A stretch of 64,000 nt of DNA from Pelecanus crispus (Eukaryota > Chordata > Aves > Pelecaniformes > Pelecanidae). Below, one piece after another: positions 13,501 to 26,392 of the stretch. Numbering within the stretch: position 1 is the first letter of the stretch; each line of letters starts with the position of its first letter. The position numbers and the translations under genes are program-made. Where the stretch lies: assembly GCF_030463565.1 (NCBI RefSeq), contig NC_134676.1:4490001-4554000 (forward strand), written 5' to 3'. Below the pieces are notes generated by a model. That model saw only the letters and a program-made list of their open reading frames with translations, was not told where the DNA came from and did not search any database.

Positions 13501-16500
13501 ACTGTCTTGGAGTGTGTGATGTGCCAGAGATGTCTGGAATACAACAAGCTGAAGCTAAGGATGAAATAATTAACCAAATATAATTGTATTTGAAAACTTT
13601 CTAGCATGAATGCCCACCGTAACCTGACCGTTACATGGAAGGGGCTGCTTGAAGGTAGTGCTTCGTGCCCAGCCAGGACTGAACACTGAACGTAACACTT
13701 TTTTCCTCGCAGTTCTTGGGTGAGACTGTGAAACCTGCAGTGCAGAAGGCGATGGTAGATCCCCACGCATGGAGAGCAGCCGCGCTGAGTGGGGCGGCAG
13801 CTCCAGGGGGGCTGGCGTGGGCTCCGGGTGCCCTCTGCCGCTCCCCGGCCGCCAGTACACCCGCAGCGGCTGGGAGTGACGTGGGCTTAACGTTCTTCAT
13901 TAAAAGCCTCAGTTAAAGCAGTGTTTAATCAATGGGCTTTTATTTTAATGCTCTGTCTGCTCCAGACATAAAAAAAAAAAAAAAATTATGGCTTCCTGGA
14001 AGTCAAGAGTAAGGCTCAGATCACTGGGAAAATGGAGGGTGGGTCCTGTTGGCTTCTTCGGACATAACCTGGCTTGGTAGGTAGCTGGAGCAGTGGGACG
14101 TTGTGCGGCCATCAGCAATTTCTGTTAAGAAAGGAGTTGGTCAGAGTGTCTGGAGCAGCTACCAGGAAGTATCGCAACCTGTTTGTGCCAAGCTCTCGGC
14201 CAAGTGCCAGGAAGCAACTGATCGTCATATTTAACAAGAAAATGGATCTTAAATCACTGAATGAATTTTTCGCTGCTTCCTCCTTCAAAGTGCTGTCTCC
14301 CAAATTGGCTAAGTACAGTGCGCATACTTGGAAGTCAATATTTTACTTCAGGCATGGATCGTCTGGCTTCTGTTATTAAGCTGTACAGAAAGGGCCACCG
14401 AGAAGAAATCTCTGCCCAGCAGGTTGTAAATTCTAAATAACATGGCACATATGGTACGGCCTCAGAAGAGCTCACCTGGCTTTAGAGTTGTCGGTTTCTG
14501 TCCAGTGTAACCAGAATTCATCTATCAGGACAGCCCAGCCAGCCTAACAAAGTACTGAGTCAGCTCCTGCTTGAGACTCTGTATCTGTCTGATATTATCT
14601 TCAGAGCAACTGCGTTCGTGGATCAAATTTAAAAAGCATGAACTTTCTTCCTAGCTGCCTGGTGGGAGAAAAAAAATCAGAAGCAGCATTCCCAGCATGA
14701 CAATTTTTATCCTTTTATGTTTTTGTGAACCTCTTTAAAACACTGCCACAGAGAAGTCGAACACCAAGCAGCAAATTTAAGCTCCTGCAAACAGGCTGGC
14801 TTTTCTTAATTTCCTTTCAGGGGTCCCTTACAAGTAGTTCATAGATTCCCAGGAAGTGCTGACCGCAGTTGTAACCTATCCATCAGGAAAACCTATGGTG
14901 GTATTCGTCACCCTGACATTGTGGCTTAGATAACTAAGATTGGGTAGCGATCAATCCCACTAATTTTACATAGGGGTAAAAGGCAGCGGTCTTTGAGACG
15001 TTAGAAGTGTGAATTACTCAGGCAGTCCTGCATCTTTCCAGCTCAAGTGGAAAGTCTTGGTTTGGTTTTGTTTGGGTTCTTAAAATTTATTTATACTTCC
15101 ATGAACTGAATTCCCCCTCAGTAGCCTAACTTTGGGCTGATAATAATGTTCAGAGCTCAGAACTGGATCCAGCTGAAACTCCTCTGATGTTTGATGGCCT
15201 TCTACTCTCAGTGCTGCTTTGAATCAACTCTGTTCTTCAGAGGCAGACAATAAATCGGGAACTATCTACCTGGAAAATTGATTTCTATCTCTGCATCGTC
15301 TTTCATCCTGATCTTTAAAGATTCACAAGGAGTGTTTAAAAAAAGAAAAAAATCTACCATGTGGTAATTTTGGTAGATCTTCAGAGGTATGAGATCATGT
15401 TCCTCTGGGTCCTACTGTAATTAAGAAAAGCACCAGTAGGTATAATTCCTATTTTAGGTTGGATACAGAAAGTAGGTGCTTTGTACAACTAATGTATTCA
15501 TTATACAAACAAGGAATATCCATGGTTTTTGTGTGCGGAGACCTTGGTCACTGCATGCCTGTCACTCCATATTCGAAAAGTGGAAATAGGAAATAGCAGT
15601 GCTTTATTGGGATTTCTGTTTTTGGTCCTCTGCTTAAAGTGGTCCAGCTAGATTGATTGACCTTGACAAGAATGTTAGAGGCAAACATCGGTTCAGCAGA
15701 ATGGCTCTTGGATTTCTTGAGCTCCATCTTGTGCTAGAAGTGCCTGTCCACTGACACCCAGATAGTAGCAGGTAAAAGAGCCTTTCTGGAACTTGGTGTT
15801 TACTGTGTCTTGCAGACTCCAAGGCAGATTTCATTACCTTGCCCCGCTCCCAACCAGAGAAATGTTTATATTTTTTCTCATTAATTTCTTCTGTGCTTTA
15901 GCAGTTGGAATGATACTGCAGGTTCTGTGTGTTCTGTTATCTTCATTTGATTTTTGGTGGGGTTCCTCTCCAGGTTTAGGGGTACAAATTGGGAATATGT
16001 CCTTTTGATGCCGAAGGTAGCATACGCATCCCTGACTGTGTACAGAAAAGTGAGCTGACAAGTACTGTTCTCATCAGAATTTTATTTGCCACTGTCTGCT
16101 TTTTTAAGACGGGTGAGCGAAACTTGTATCTTGAAAACGCATCTGGGTACGCCTTGGGTTAATAGGATGGAGCTGTACCTCTTTCTCTGGTAAATTAAAA
16201 TATTAAAGAAAATTAATACTTTGTAGAATTAATGGTTATTAAAAACAGAAGTCAGAAATTCCTTTCCTTTAGAATCTGCAGAAATTCTGATCAAAAATGG
16301 ATGCATATATACCAGAGAGCCACAAGCCAGCCTCTGCTATTGCCTGTCTGCAAAATCCTTTTTTCTATTGGTGTGCTCCAGTACTTAAAAATACGTAGGG
16401 GAGAGACTGCGTACTCCAGCCGTGGTTCTCTGTTGCCTTGCGTCCTGCGCAGACCAGCGTGCTGCCACGAGCACGTGTCACTGCCCACCTTGGGGGGCAG

Positions 16501-19500
16501 AGTCTCTGAACTCAGCCCACGCAGCTGTAAATACTTCAACAGGGCAATAGTGGAGCCTCACCCTCTAGGGCAAGCTGTTGGCACTTCCATTCCTCCTCCT
16601 GCTGTCAAAGGCTCAGTGCACACTGTTTCTTCTCCTTAATCCCACGCATCGTTCTATCCAGAAGCACGACATGTGCAGAGACTGTAGTTTTCCAGTGGCA
16701 GTTCAGCTGCACATCTGTCTCCTTTCCTGCATAAATATGCTTTGCATTTGGAAGGGCTGTCTTGGCTGGACAGTGCTCTGACTGAGGTCTCGAGTGCACT
16801 CTCTGGAAATGAAAATTGTTTAACTAAGTACCTGTAGATACACATCAGATAATAGTGCTCTGGGGTCCTGAAGATTCCCTCTTCAAGCAACAGAAGTCAG
16901 GGTGATGTATCATTGTGTACCCTACCAAGAGATGGGAGGCAAAGGTGAAGTCTCCAAAAGAGGATGGTGTACGGAAGCTTCTTTGATGTCCAAGTGTAGC
17001 AGGGAGCAGACATGTGCTTTAGAAATGAATCCCCAATCCTGTCCGCTTATCTGCGCTTTGGTTCATGTTGTGGAGCAGACTCGGAGCTTGCAAACTGGAT
17101 TCCTTCTGGATGAAGCAAACGCGGATGTGCTCCAGGAATACACATAGGAGTGTGCTCTAGTTTGTAATGGGTGATCAGTACCCAGGACCAGACTAGAGCT
17201 AGTCTGAAGAAAAAAACCCCAAGAGAAATGCAGTATGGACACCTGGTCTTTCTCCTGCACCCTACAGATCTGCTTCCGTTGCGATGTATTTCCTATTAAT
17301 GTGGACGTAGTGATAAGAAACAGATTCCTTGCTACTTAAAACCAAACTATCTGTACTTCTGTTACAGCTGGCAGGGGTGTACACACTTTGGATTGGATCT
17401 TCATGCCCATTTGAGTGCCGATACTATCCTGCATTGCAACAGTCACCATGGATGTGCAAAAGGGGACTGTACGGTCGTGAAGAGCCCTAAATACTATTCC
17501 ACCGCAGCAGCGGAGTTACCAAATGCTCTTCCAATGACAAGAGCGGAAGATGACATTGTAGGTGATTTAACTCATGAAGAAAGTAGTCATTTCCCTACTG
17601 GACACCCACCTCTCCCAGTTTCATTTATTAACAGGAGGATGGATAAACCAACACACGCTGGAAAGACGCTGATGTGCCAAATATAGCAGAGAGGTGGATT
17701 AAGAACAGTTAATTTCTGACAGAATGTACCCCGTTGTATTATCTAGGTCAGTACAGCTTGGGAGATGTCCTATATAATTGGCGGCCATGCAAACTGATGT
17801 TGCCTGTTGGCCGTTGCGAGCAGGAGAAAGGAAGAAAGCAGCTGGTGAAACATCACGGGTCTCAGCCAAAATGTGCTCATTCAGGCAGTTTGTTTGTGGC
17901 TCCCTTTTAAATCTAAACCATGCAAATGGGTGAGCAGGTAAACAGTTTCTTTGCATAATCTCTGCTGCAGTTCGGAAGGGAGTTTTCCAGCCATGGCAAA
18001 CGCCGTGCCCTGGAAGGCAGCTCTGTTGGAGGACCTGGTGGAGGGGAGAGCTCTGTTTTTTTGGGGGGATCTGGCAGCAAGCTTGCTGATAGCTTTCAGC
18101 TTCTGTGAAGGGTAGGGGGTCATAAGAATAGTCAGACAAAACACCTGGGTCTTTTCAGGTCATCACTAGTTTGATCCTCTCAGTTCATGCACACCCATTT
18201 CCCTTTTCCCAGGACTGTGTCGTCGGGGAAGCGGCATGCCCCCGTGAAAGGCTTCGGCTTTCATTCAGCCAGACAGCTCTCCTTTGCAGACACTGCTGCT
18301 TCCTCGTGCTGCTGCTTTCAGTCAGGTTGCCCTCCTTTCCTGAGAGATGAAAGGGTTAGCTCCTGAGCTGCAGATGCCCCTTTCTTTCTTCTCATCCCGA
18401 GCCTTCCCTGCTCATTTCCTTATTAAGGCAGGCAGGGATGGAAAGAGATGACACTGTGGATACTGCACTTTGCACCAGCCCAGAGACACGCTGAGCGCAA
18501 CTCACACAAACGTCCTCGCATACTGTGGGCATAACGTAATTAAAACCAAAAAAGGGATGCACAAGAATGCACGTTAGTCAGTGGAGATGGATGTAAATTC
18601 ACGTGCTTCTCATATATTACTAGGTGTGTGGGGCAGGTCGCTTGAACTGTGTGCGTTTGCCTGTCTGTTCCTTTTGCTGTCTGTGCAGCTTAAGGCCTTG
18701 CTCCTGACTTCAGCCCAGCCTATTTGTCAGCTTTCAGTAACGTATTTGACATTATTTTGGAATATATTCTGGAGTGCCTGACAGTGGAAGCGGGTCACCT
18801 CAGTGTGCAGCAGCACCTGGGAGTATAGGGACATAGATCTGCTGATCCCAACCTGAACTCCTCTAACACTCCTTCCAAAAGGCAGCATGGAAGAATAGTG
18901 ACTTTGTAGTCACTTGGATTCCCAGCTATGGAGAAATCTCAGGGCAACTTAGTTTTGTTGTGTTCAAAAGGCCCAACATTGAAAAAGAGCAGCCCCGTAC
19001 TGTATTCCCAGTAGCCAGTGAACACATCATCCCACTTTGTTTCTAAATATAACTATGTTCCCTAATATGCCTATGTTCTCTGTTTTTCTTTAATTATTTG
19101 TTCCACTTCAATGGCTTCCCTCAGATTGGTAGAAGTCAGAGATAACTATTATGAACTTCCTAATTATGGTGATATAAATATATGAAGTCTCGTACTCCCA
19201 ACCCGCTGTATTTCGGCTGTGCAGAGATGAGTGTTTGTTGCCTGCTCTGTTACAGACAGCTGATTTTTGTCATCTCAGAGGTAGCAGAATGGGTGGTGGC
19301 TTTGTTTTTGCCAGCAAATGGTATAAACAAAACATCGGAAGACATCTTTTACGTTGGATTTTAAGATCTATCTGTTGTTTTAATTTGGGCCATTTTTATT
19401 TTATTTCTGCTTCAACATTCTTGCAGTTTGGTGAAGAGTTCAATCCTTTAATTTAAGGCATTCTTTCCTAAAATGATATAGGGAGGCAAAAAAAGCCTTT

Positions 19501-19646
19501 CATTTGCAGCAATTCCAACTTGGATGTCTCGTTAGCCAAACATTGATGTAAAGCAGTGTGGTTTTGTTTCTGTGTCATTGCAGATTCCCTATGCAGCAAG
19601 CTTGATCAGGAAAGAAAAGCTCGGTGCACACCTCAGCAAAAGCTAA
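4549..19646 (+). CDS. SKOR2: SKOR2, SKI family transcriptional corepressor 2 (C-terminal part, 5 exons)
   Basis: Joined coding exons are 4549-4569, 4636-4701, 5097-5195, 10747-10814 and 19584-19646, all with AG/GT borders and matching phases, ending in TAA. They encode the last 105 residues, including the stretches EELQKVLFEQIDLRRRLEQE, NFQDQMKRELAYREEMVQQL and the end RKEKLGAHLSKS. I recognise these as the C-terminal coiled-coil region of SKOR2 (Corl2/Fussel18). In the family this is a nuclear corepressor of TGF-beta/BMP-SMAD signalling and of Purkinje-cell differentiation. The SKI/SNO/DAC and SAND-like N-terminal exons must lie before the window. Heptad-like Leu/Glu/Arg spacing in exons 3-4 agrees with a coiled coil. 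The family assignment is firm; SKOR2 rather than SKOR1 rests on the remembered C-terminus and on the IER3IP1-HDHD2 synteny. Confidence 0.85.
4636..4701 (+). CDS. SKOR2: SKOR2 coding exon (66 nt)
   Basis: The acceptor is TTTTTTAAG|GC and the donor AAAG|GTAAAA. In phase it reads EHTQETNSPHSLKKDVENMG then K. The other open frame of this exon runs into a stop in the following exon, so only this phase is productive. Confidence 0.8.
5097..5195 (+). CDS. SKOR2: SKOR2 coding exon (99 nt), coiled coil
   Basis: The acceptor is TTTGTTAG|AGGAACTCC and the donor TTCA|GTAAGA. It encodes EELQKVLFEQIDLRRRLEQE followed by FQVLKGNASFPVF. It is charged and Leu-rich, as expected for the conserved SKOR coiled coil. 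Confidence 0.88.
5196..10746 (+). other. SKOR2: SKOR2 intron
   Basis: This is an intron of about 5.5 kb. I see no further exon and no recognisable gene on either strand. An ancient MIR-like SINE relic is at about 9520-9712. Short ORFs here lack splice-site support or codon bias. Confidence 0.7.
9520..9712 (+). repeat. MIR-like SINE relic
   Basis: Ordered MIR landmarks are visible: TTAATCCTCCCAACA, a CTATTATTCCTGCTTTACCG block matching the MIR ACTATTATTATCCCCATTTTAC core, GGAGGCATGGAGAGA, and TATTGAACCCAGGCTTCCTGAGTCC. The last block is the classic MIR B-box-like end. Confidence 0.65.
10747..10814 (+). CDS. SKOR2: SKOR2 coding exon (68 nt)
   Basis: The acceptor is CTTCTTATAG|ATAATTTT and the donor CAAATT|GTAAGT, a near-perfect consensus. 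It encodes NFQDQMKRELAYREEMVQQL then QI, a block strongly conserved between SKOR proteins. Confidence 0.88.
10815..19583 (+). other. SKOR2: SKOR2 last intron
   Basis: This is an intron of about 8.8 kb. It holds scattered short ORFs, a (CATT)4 run at 12842-12857 and A/T runs. I found no supported exon or transposon copy. Confidence 0.65.
12842..12857. repeat. short (CATT)n microsatellite
   Basis: About four CATT units in an intron. Confidence 0.8.
19584..19646 (+). CDS. SKOR2: SKOR2 terminal coding exon
   Basis: The acceptor is GTGTCATTGCAG|ATTCCC. It encodes IPYAASLIRKEKLGAHLSKS followed by TAA. The stop is two bases before AG|GTGAGC (19648|19649), a good donor, so the 3'UTR may itself be spliced. 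Confidence 0.85.
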   Translation: MPYAASLIRKEKLGAHLSKS

Positions 19647-20881
19647 AGGTGAGCTTGTGAAAGAAGAGATCTTATTCTGCTTGGCCCGGCCGTCGTGTTT
19701 TTCTTTGCAGGCACTGTAAGAATTAAGAGAATCGTTCTGTTGTATGATGTTACTGATTCTGGTTTAAAAGCTCTGTCTGTGGAGGTGTCGTGCTATGGTC
19801 TAGAGCTGATAACTGACGTGTCACACACATTGCGAGGCTTCACCGGGGCAGGACGTACCATCGGGTGACTCCAGGCCTAATCGCCTGAGCGTGTGCTTCT
19901 ACTCTCTGGCACTAGAAAGTGGCATCAAGATCATGTACCTTCAGTGGAAGGAGAGAAATACCTTGGCATTCACAGTGCAGTAAAAGTTCACACACGGGCA
20001 GGTAGGGATGGCTTTTTCTGCCCATAATGGAGCTTCTTCAGCTCCAGGAAAGAGCAGTATATTTTAGGAGCTTTACAGAACTACACCGATACCACCTTCT
20101 GCAGTTCAGTCTCCTGCAGATGCCGATTACCCTGTTGCCCACGTGCAGGATCTTCCTAAACCAAACACTACCTTTTTCAGGAGTGTTTTTTAGAAGCGTT
20201 CAGTTAGAAGAAACACCGTCTCCATCATCAGTGGCCTGGGAGATTCCAGTTTTGGGTGCTAAAGCCTTAGCATTTAAATGGCATTCTCTTTCTTTTTTTT
20301 TTTTTTTTCTTTTCCCTTTCTGGTAAACCAAGAAGATTAGGGCTTGGAGACAGAGAGGCAAAAAGCCGGTAGCCCTGCTTCTGTCTTATGCCACAAAATC
20401 TGGCTTGTGGATTCACTGAAAAAATCCCTGAGGTGGAGTAGGCGGATTAGGAAAAAAGAGCTATTCATACGTAGGGACCTCGGTAATGCGCAAAGTAGAG
20501 GTATTCAAGGGAAAGTCTGGGGCATCTGCGAAAGGTTTGGTAGTATAGACGATGGAGGTTTGCCTGAGCTGTGGAAGAAGCAGATACTTAAAAATAAAAA
20601 CATTAGGAGTAAGCGTAGAGTAACCAGATAACCAGCATCCGTGGCCTCGAGCTCTGCCTGCTGAGATAAGGAGATTAGTCTAAGCATTAAGTTGGTCTGT
20701 TTTGCCCTCTTGTGCATACTTTCTTCCTGACTGCCAGCATTTTCCAGTTGAGTCTACATTAATCTGAGCACTGATTTAAAATAAATTTAGCGATATTAAT
20801 ATCCGGAATCAAACGGTATGCCTCCCCAGATGAGAAGCAGCGGGTCCTGCCCCGAGCGCATTGTCCAAAGCACGGATCTAC

Positions 20882-20887
20882 AATAAA
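20882..20887 (+). promoter_or_regulatory. SKOR2: candidate SKOR2 polyadenylation signal
   Basis: CAATAAAAG lies about 1.2 kb after the SKOR2 stop. Two other AATAAA hexamers (20780, 21537) are equally possible. Confidence 0.25.
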
Positions 20888-21637
20888 AGTCTGCCTGAGG
20901 ATGGCAGCATCAGATGAACGGCACCGTTTGTTCCCAGCATCAGGTTTTCATCAGCTGACAAGCCTTGCAAGGAGGGTGCTGGCATCACAGCTACGAGCAT
21001 TTCCTGCTTATTTGCTGAGAGCGTGAAGGATGGATGCATTTCTCACGCTGTTTTTGTTTCCAGTGGCACACCATCCCTGCAGACAACAGGGATTTCTTTA
21101 AGTAGGCCCTAGTGCTTTTGAAAGATTAGTTGTTACTTAACTGCTAAGCTAAATCAGTCAAGCAGAGAATCGCAACTATATTGTTCGGAAGCAATTTCAG
21201 ATTCTCGATGTGCCAAGCAGAAGAGAGTTGCCTCAAGAAGAAACGTGTATGCACATACACACAATACGCCGAGGGGGTGAAGACCCTGTGTGTCACAGAG
21301 CAACCGCTCAATTAACGCTCTGTGTTTCTCAGCAATCCTTTGCTACCCTTGTTGGGCTTGGTGTTCCTTTCCACAGCACATCTTGCTGTGTTTAGTCGTA
21401 CTTCAGTCAGTTGTAATTTGCACTTCATCTTTAATGTGAGTATTTCCACGTGACTCTACAGATACTAACTAGCAAAGTCTCAGAGGATGATTCTGGAGCA
21501 GGTGACTGACGTGTATCCCTTTTTCAAGGACTGTAAATAAATGTTGTAATTCTGTGAGTAAAGAAATCTCAAACTTGGGCTTAGTGTTGGTAACATTTTC
21601 TCTCTCTTTTTTTTTGTTTTTTTTTTTTTATTCCCAG

Positions 21638-21667
21638 AAGCACAGGATCTTTTGCAGCTGTTACCTT
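21638..21667 (+). other. candidate 30-nt exon with strong splice sites
   Basis: A T-rich tract of more than 30 bases ends in ATTCCCAG at 21637, and CTT|GTAAGT follows 30 bases later. All three frames are open. It could be a SKOR2 3'UTR or alternative exon, or belong to the downstream unrecognised gene. Confidence 0.3.
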
Positions 21668-22110
21668 GTAAGTTATAACCCACCACTCAGAAACCTGACT
21701 TGTATAAAGACTGCGAAAATGGAAGGGCTTGGGAATTTAACGAACAAACAAATCAGGTTCCTCTGAACCCAAGGACAAGTGACCTCAAAGCATCATGGAC
21801 AACCATGTAAAATAGAATGTAGCAGCCATTTATTAGTAAAAACAAAACAACAAAAAAAAAATCAAAAAATGCCTGTCCTGGATCTTTTTTGGTGGTACCA
21901 AAGTTTAAGTCTTTGTGTTTTTAGAAGGACTACTGAACTTGATAGAGGAAATGCTTTTGATGAATCGTACAGATAAGCTGTGAAAGGAACTGCCGATCCT
22001 TTCAACGCCACAAACACTGACAACATCTGCCAGTTCATCTTTTGCTTTTGAATAGTGATTGTTTTATGGAAAGAAATGCGCGTCTTACCAGATGGGCCAG
22101 AACCACATTT

Positions 22111-22131
22111 GGATGGATGGATGGATGGATA
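22111..22131. repeat. (GGAT)5 microsatellite
   Basis: Five GGAT units in a row. Confidence 0.9.
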
Positions 22132-24857
22132 GAGCAGCGTTAGCCATACACAGTGCTTTTTAAAAGCAGACTGGAAATTCTCACACCCCTCTCCCTTGGT
22201 CCCTTCCTCCTCTGGTATTTTGCCTGCTGTATGAATTAAGATTGTACTCCTCTGGAAATATTTTACAATTTAATATTGAGTGTAATTAAGAATATAATCA
22301 CTGTTATCAAAAAAGGTATTTAACACTGTTGTAGTTTCTTTATCATTCATGTGGATAAAAAGTCTATAATAAAAAAAAGAAAACTATGAGATAATAGTTG
22401 AGCTTCCCTGTAATTTAATGCTATACTTACTCCACTAAAGAAAAGAGCCAGGAAATTTAGCCCCAGGAACATCTTTTTAGAAGTATTTTAATTCACAAAT
22501 GATGTGCTGGAGTATTTCATGGCAGAAATCCTCTGCCTCTGGTTATTTAGTAAATGTTTGGAAGTAGATTTAGTGGAATTTCGGGAAGTGCCTTGTGGAT
22601 CCACAGAAATAAAGGGAGACGTATACCAAAGTCAGGCGACTTTTGAAGACTGCAGCCTTAGTCTTCCAGGTCTTTTCCTGATGGTGTGCAACACCCTGAT
22701 TGCCAGGGCTTCCCTGAGTGGAATTCGTCTTTGTGCAAAAGGTCTCAATCCCAAGCACGGTGTCATCCCTGAGCGCACAACTGTGCAGAGGATCGCCCAC
22801 ACCAGTACGGCACCACCAGCATCAGAAAGCAGTTTCAGCCGCTCCGGGCATTTGCATGTATCGCAGAGTTGCGCTCTCAGTATTGCCCTTGTTCCCAGCA
22901 AATCCCCAGGAGATTATATCAGCTGGCTTTACAGTTCCTTGGTGGAGCCCGACAGATCTGGAAGGCAGGGGAGGAAGGGTGCAGCCTGTTTACGTGCCTT
23001 TCCCTGCGTGGTTTTCTCCTGTAGTAGGTGAACTGACGAGACTCCGATGACACGACTCACTGAACTGGCAGCATTATGGCTTTCGCAGCGTGGAAAAAAA
23101 GCAATGAAAGCGCCAGAAAAGCTGGACCAGGTCAGCCCACAAGTTCATCTGTGCCAGTACCCTGTTGTCAATAGCAGATGAAATCAGATACTTTGTGAAG
23201 GCACGCAAGCAGTTAGAGATATTTTCCCAGAATGTTGTTTTAGCATCTAATGATTTGCAGCTCATGGGTTTTCTGATCTAGACATGATGTCTTGTTTTTA
23301 ATAACCCTTGATGGATTTTTTTTTCTTCTGTGAACTCATCCAGTGACTTTTTAAAACCCAGGCACGCTTTTAGCAGCTTACAGCATCCTGTGGCAATAAG
23401 CTCCGCAGCTTAAATACAGGTTGTGAGAAAAAAAAATAAAACAGCTTCTGATGTTTGGAGCTGCCACCTGTTAGTCTCATTTTAGGCCCTGGGCTTCTTG
23501 TACTGGGTGAGACAAGTTGCCAGTTGATTATTGGCAATCCCTGTCCATCTTCCCCATGCCAGTCGTGATTTCATGGGTGTCTATCGAGCCTTTTCCATTG
23601 TCTTTTTTTCCAGGTTGAAGAGTCGTAGTCATCCCTCCAACAGAAGCAGTCCCATAGCTTTGTAGCCTTCATGTACCTTTTCCTGATCAGCTATATCCTT
23701 AGCGAGATAGGGAATTAGCTGCATATTCAGGGTACAGGATACTATGTAGATTATAGTACAGAATGACTTGATGATATTTTCTGTGATGAATGAGCTCAAC
23801 TGTAGTGTCGCGGTAAAACATCTTACCACTATAGATCAAAAATTTTGCCCAGACATAAAGTAATCCTGTTGCTCAGTAAGAAATTACTGCTCTAATGGCT
23901 TCTGAGTGCCAGAGCTCCTGGATGTGGTCAGGCGTGCAGAGTAACCCGTTGTCCCTCACCATTTAAGAACCAGCCTGTTCAAGCCCAGGAGCAGACTTGA
24001 AGGATCTACAGCAGATTTATTTGTTTTCTACTTTCTGCTCGGTAGTGTTCAGCCCATCACATTGCCCAGTGACTTTCCACAGCAAGTAGTACGTCCATAT
24101 GTTGTTGAAGTTGTGAAACTGTGTTTTAAATGTGTAGCTCACACAAATAGTTGCATGGATGTGCAACTATTATGTTTCAAATTGAACATTCAAACTTGAA
24201 ATGTCCAATTTGCACTTGGTTCGTTATGCTAACCCCCCCAGTCACAAAATGGAAACGCCCCTTGTCTGGTCTGTAACTGATTGACAGACCACAACTGCAG
24301 GTGTTAAGATAGGACGTAGGTCTCAGAATTAAGCGTGGATGAAGTGTTTTGAATTAAAAAATCATCCCTCACGCTGATAAAGCTCAAGAACACGATCCTA
24401 GAAAACAAATGCAGAGCAGCCACCACCTAAACAAATCTACTTCAGTAAACATCCAGGGAAGCTTCTTATCACCGGTTGCTTTTTGTTTGCTTTCCTCTTG
24501 CACCAAAGTTTGTACACATTAAAGTGATAAGGATCCCATTAAACACTTGTGTTCCACGGACTCAACCCTCAACATTTCCACCAGCTGGCGTCGTAAAGAA
24601 AAAAAGGATACTGGAAGATTTATCTGGTAGTTGATATGGTTGTATACGCAGTATGCATACCCTAAGGCTTTGTCTATACTAATGTTCCCCTGTACTTGAA
24701 CTCAGGTATATAGTTAAATCATTGCAGTGGCCTGGCAGGGTTGTGTTTGAGCCCACCGATGTCCTGGGGAGCAGTTCCTGGCATGGATGGCGCGTCAAGC
24801 CAGACACCACAGTCTTTCCCAACAGCAATTTGGATTTGGCCACCCTGAGCTGAAAGG

Positions 24858-24957
24858 TAAGGATTTAGCAGTGGACTTGGCAGCGTTAGGTTAATGGTTG
24901 GACTGGATGATCTTAAAGGTCTTTTGCAACCTAAACTATTCTATGCTTCTATGATTT
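24858..24957 (+). mobile_element. CR1 LINE 3' end fragment
   Basis: It matches the CR1 3' terminus as seen in the other copies of this window: GTGGACTTGGCAG, GGTTAATGGTTGGACTGGAT, GATCTTAAAGGTC and CAACCTAAA, then an ATTCTATG-type end. Confidence 0.85.
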
Positions 24958-26320
24958 CGTGGTGTGGGTGCAGCTTTTCGGTGCCATGTGGGAATGGTCC
25001 CAGCCACAGTTAATTTACTGGTGTAGGATAGCCCGTATTGTTGCGTTTCTTAATAAAAAATTAATGTCAGAGTGGAAAAAAACCATTCAGCTTTTCTTAC
25101 ACAGCGTGCAGCTTGTCAACACCTTTAAGAAACCTGCATGGTTGACCAAATATTACTTCTACAGCAGTTACCAAAAGAGAGGCAAAAGGTAATAGCTGTA
25201 TTACGGATCTTTGGTTTAGCCTTTCTTTCATCAAAATCCCCTGAGAATGGCAAAACCCATAGCACAGGCTACACATTGAGCTGTGATTTGAATTTTCCTG
25301 GGTGCTCGAATGAACAATAAATAGATACAGAAAGCTCAGTAGCGATTGACAGTCCTTCTTTTTCCACAGAGTTGGGTTTCCATGAACTGCCCACGTCTCC
25401 AAACTGCTTTGATCTCTGTCCCTCAGACGCAGTGGTGCTTCTCCAGGACTTACGACTTACCTCGTTTGCTTCTGAGATAATTCAGCACAGTTATTTATGG
25501 TGGTAAAGAAGTGCACCAAGCAAAAGCATGGAGGTACGTGCTTGCCCTTACTCGAGAGCATGGGAACAGACCTTCTCTCAGGAGCCTACTTTTAGGTACC
25601 TTCAAGCCATCTCCCTCAAAGACCTTTATTTACCTTTTGTCAACCTTGTTCTGAAGTGGCAGGTGAAATCCAGTGAATCCTGAACAAGTTATTTGAAACG
25701 GACAGCATATGTGAGCACTTACTGCTCTTGAGATCAGTCATACTGACAAATAAATTCCTTGATTATTACAAAAAGTTATTCCCGCATGAATGGGGCCAAT
25801 TAACAAAGGTGTTAGAGCAAAGATTTGGAAGTTTTGTCTGAACTGGGTATGGCAAGCAGGATAAGGCCCTGCTAATGAACAGTAAATAAAATCTCTGCAC
25901 ATTTTTTGTGCTACTGATCAGCTCTTGACTGTTCCTTTGACTTTTGTCTTCTGTAAGGGATTAAAGTTCAGGTTCCCTCAAAATTTATTCTTCCTTTTTC
26001 ATAAATTTTATGTAAAACTTCAAGGCACTTGTGCCAAAAGTTTTGTATAAATTTGGTAGTATACAAAAAATAGCATCTTCTCAGCAAACCTGTATTTTTT
26101 AGGCTATATCAACAAGCAATTAACAAAACCAAAGCCTAGCATTTGCTCTGACCCTCTTGGATAACCACTTTTACCCCACTGGCTTTCAAAGCAGAATCAC
26201 TCTGCTAAGCAAAACGGTTGGGAGAGCTCCTGTAGGACACCTCACTATTTTCCTATCATCTTCTCTAGCTCTTTTTCCTCTAAGGGGTTTGTCCATGGAG
26301 TTTATGCCCAGATAAGCATA

Positions 26321-26392
26321 GCAGGGGGGTTGGAACTAGATGATCTTTAAAGTCCCTTCCAACCCAAACCATGCTTTGAGTCTGTGATTCTA
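26321..26392 (+). mobile_element. CR1 LINE 3' end fragment (divergent subfamily)
   Basis: It has GGGGGGTTGGAACTAGATGA, CTTTAAAGTCCCTTCCAACC and a TGTGATTCTA end. This variant differs from the GGTTAATGG-type copies elsewhere in the window. Confidence 0.8.

Noticed and set aside
22504-23031. 175-residue + ORF, the longest in the SKOR2 downstream region
   Set aside because: No recognisable domain, no codon bias and no matching splice sites except a weak GTGAAC. Length alone is within chance.
24723-24845. Exon-like stretch with donor GAAAG|GTAAGG
   Set aside because: The donor sequence merges into the start of the CR1 fragment, and the best-looking frame ends in TGA before the donor.
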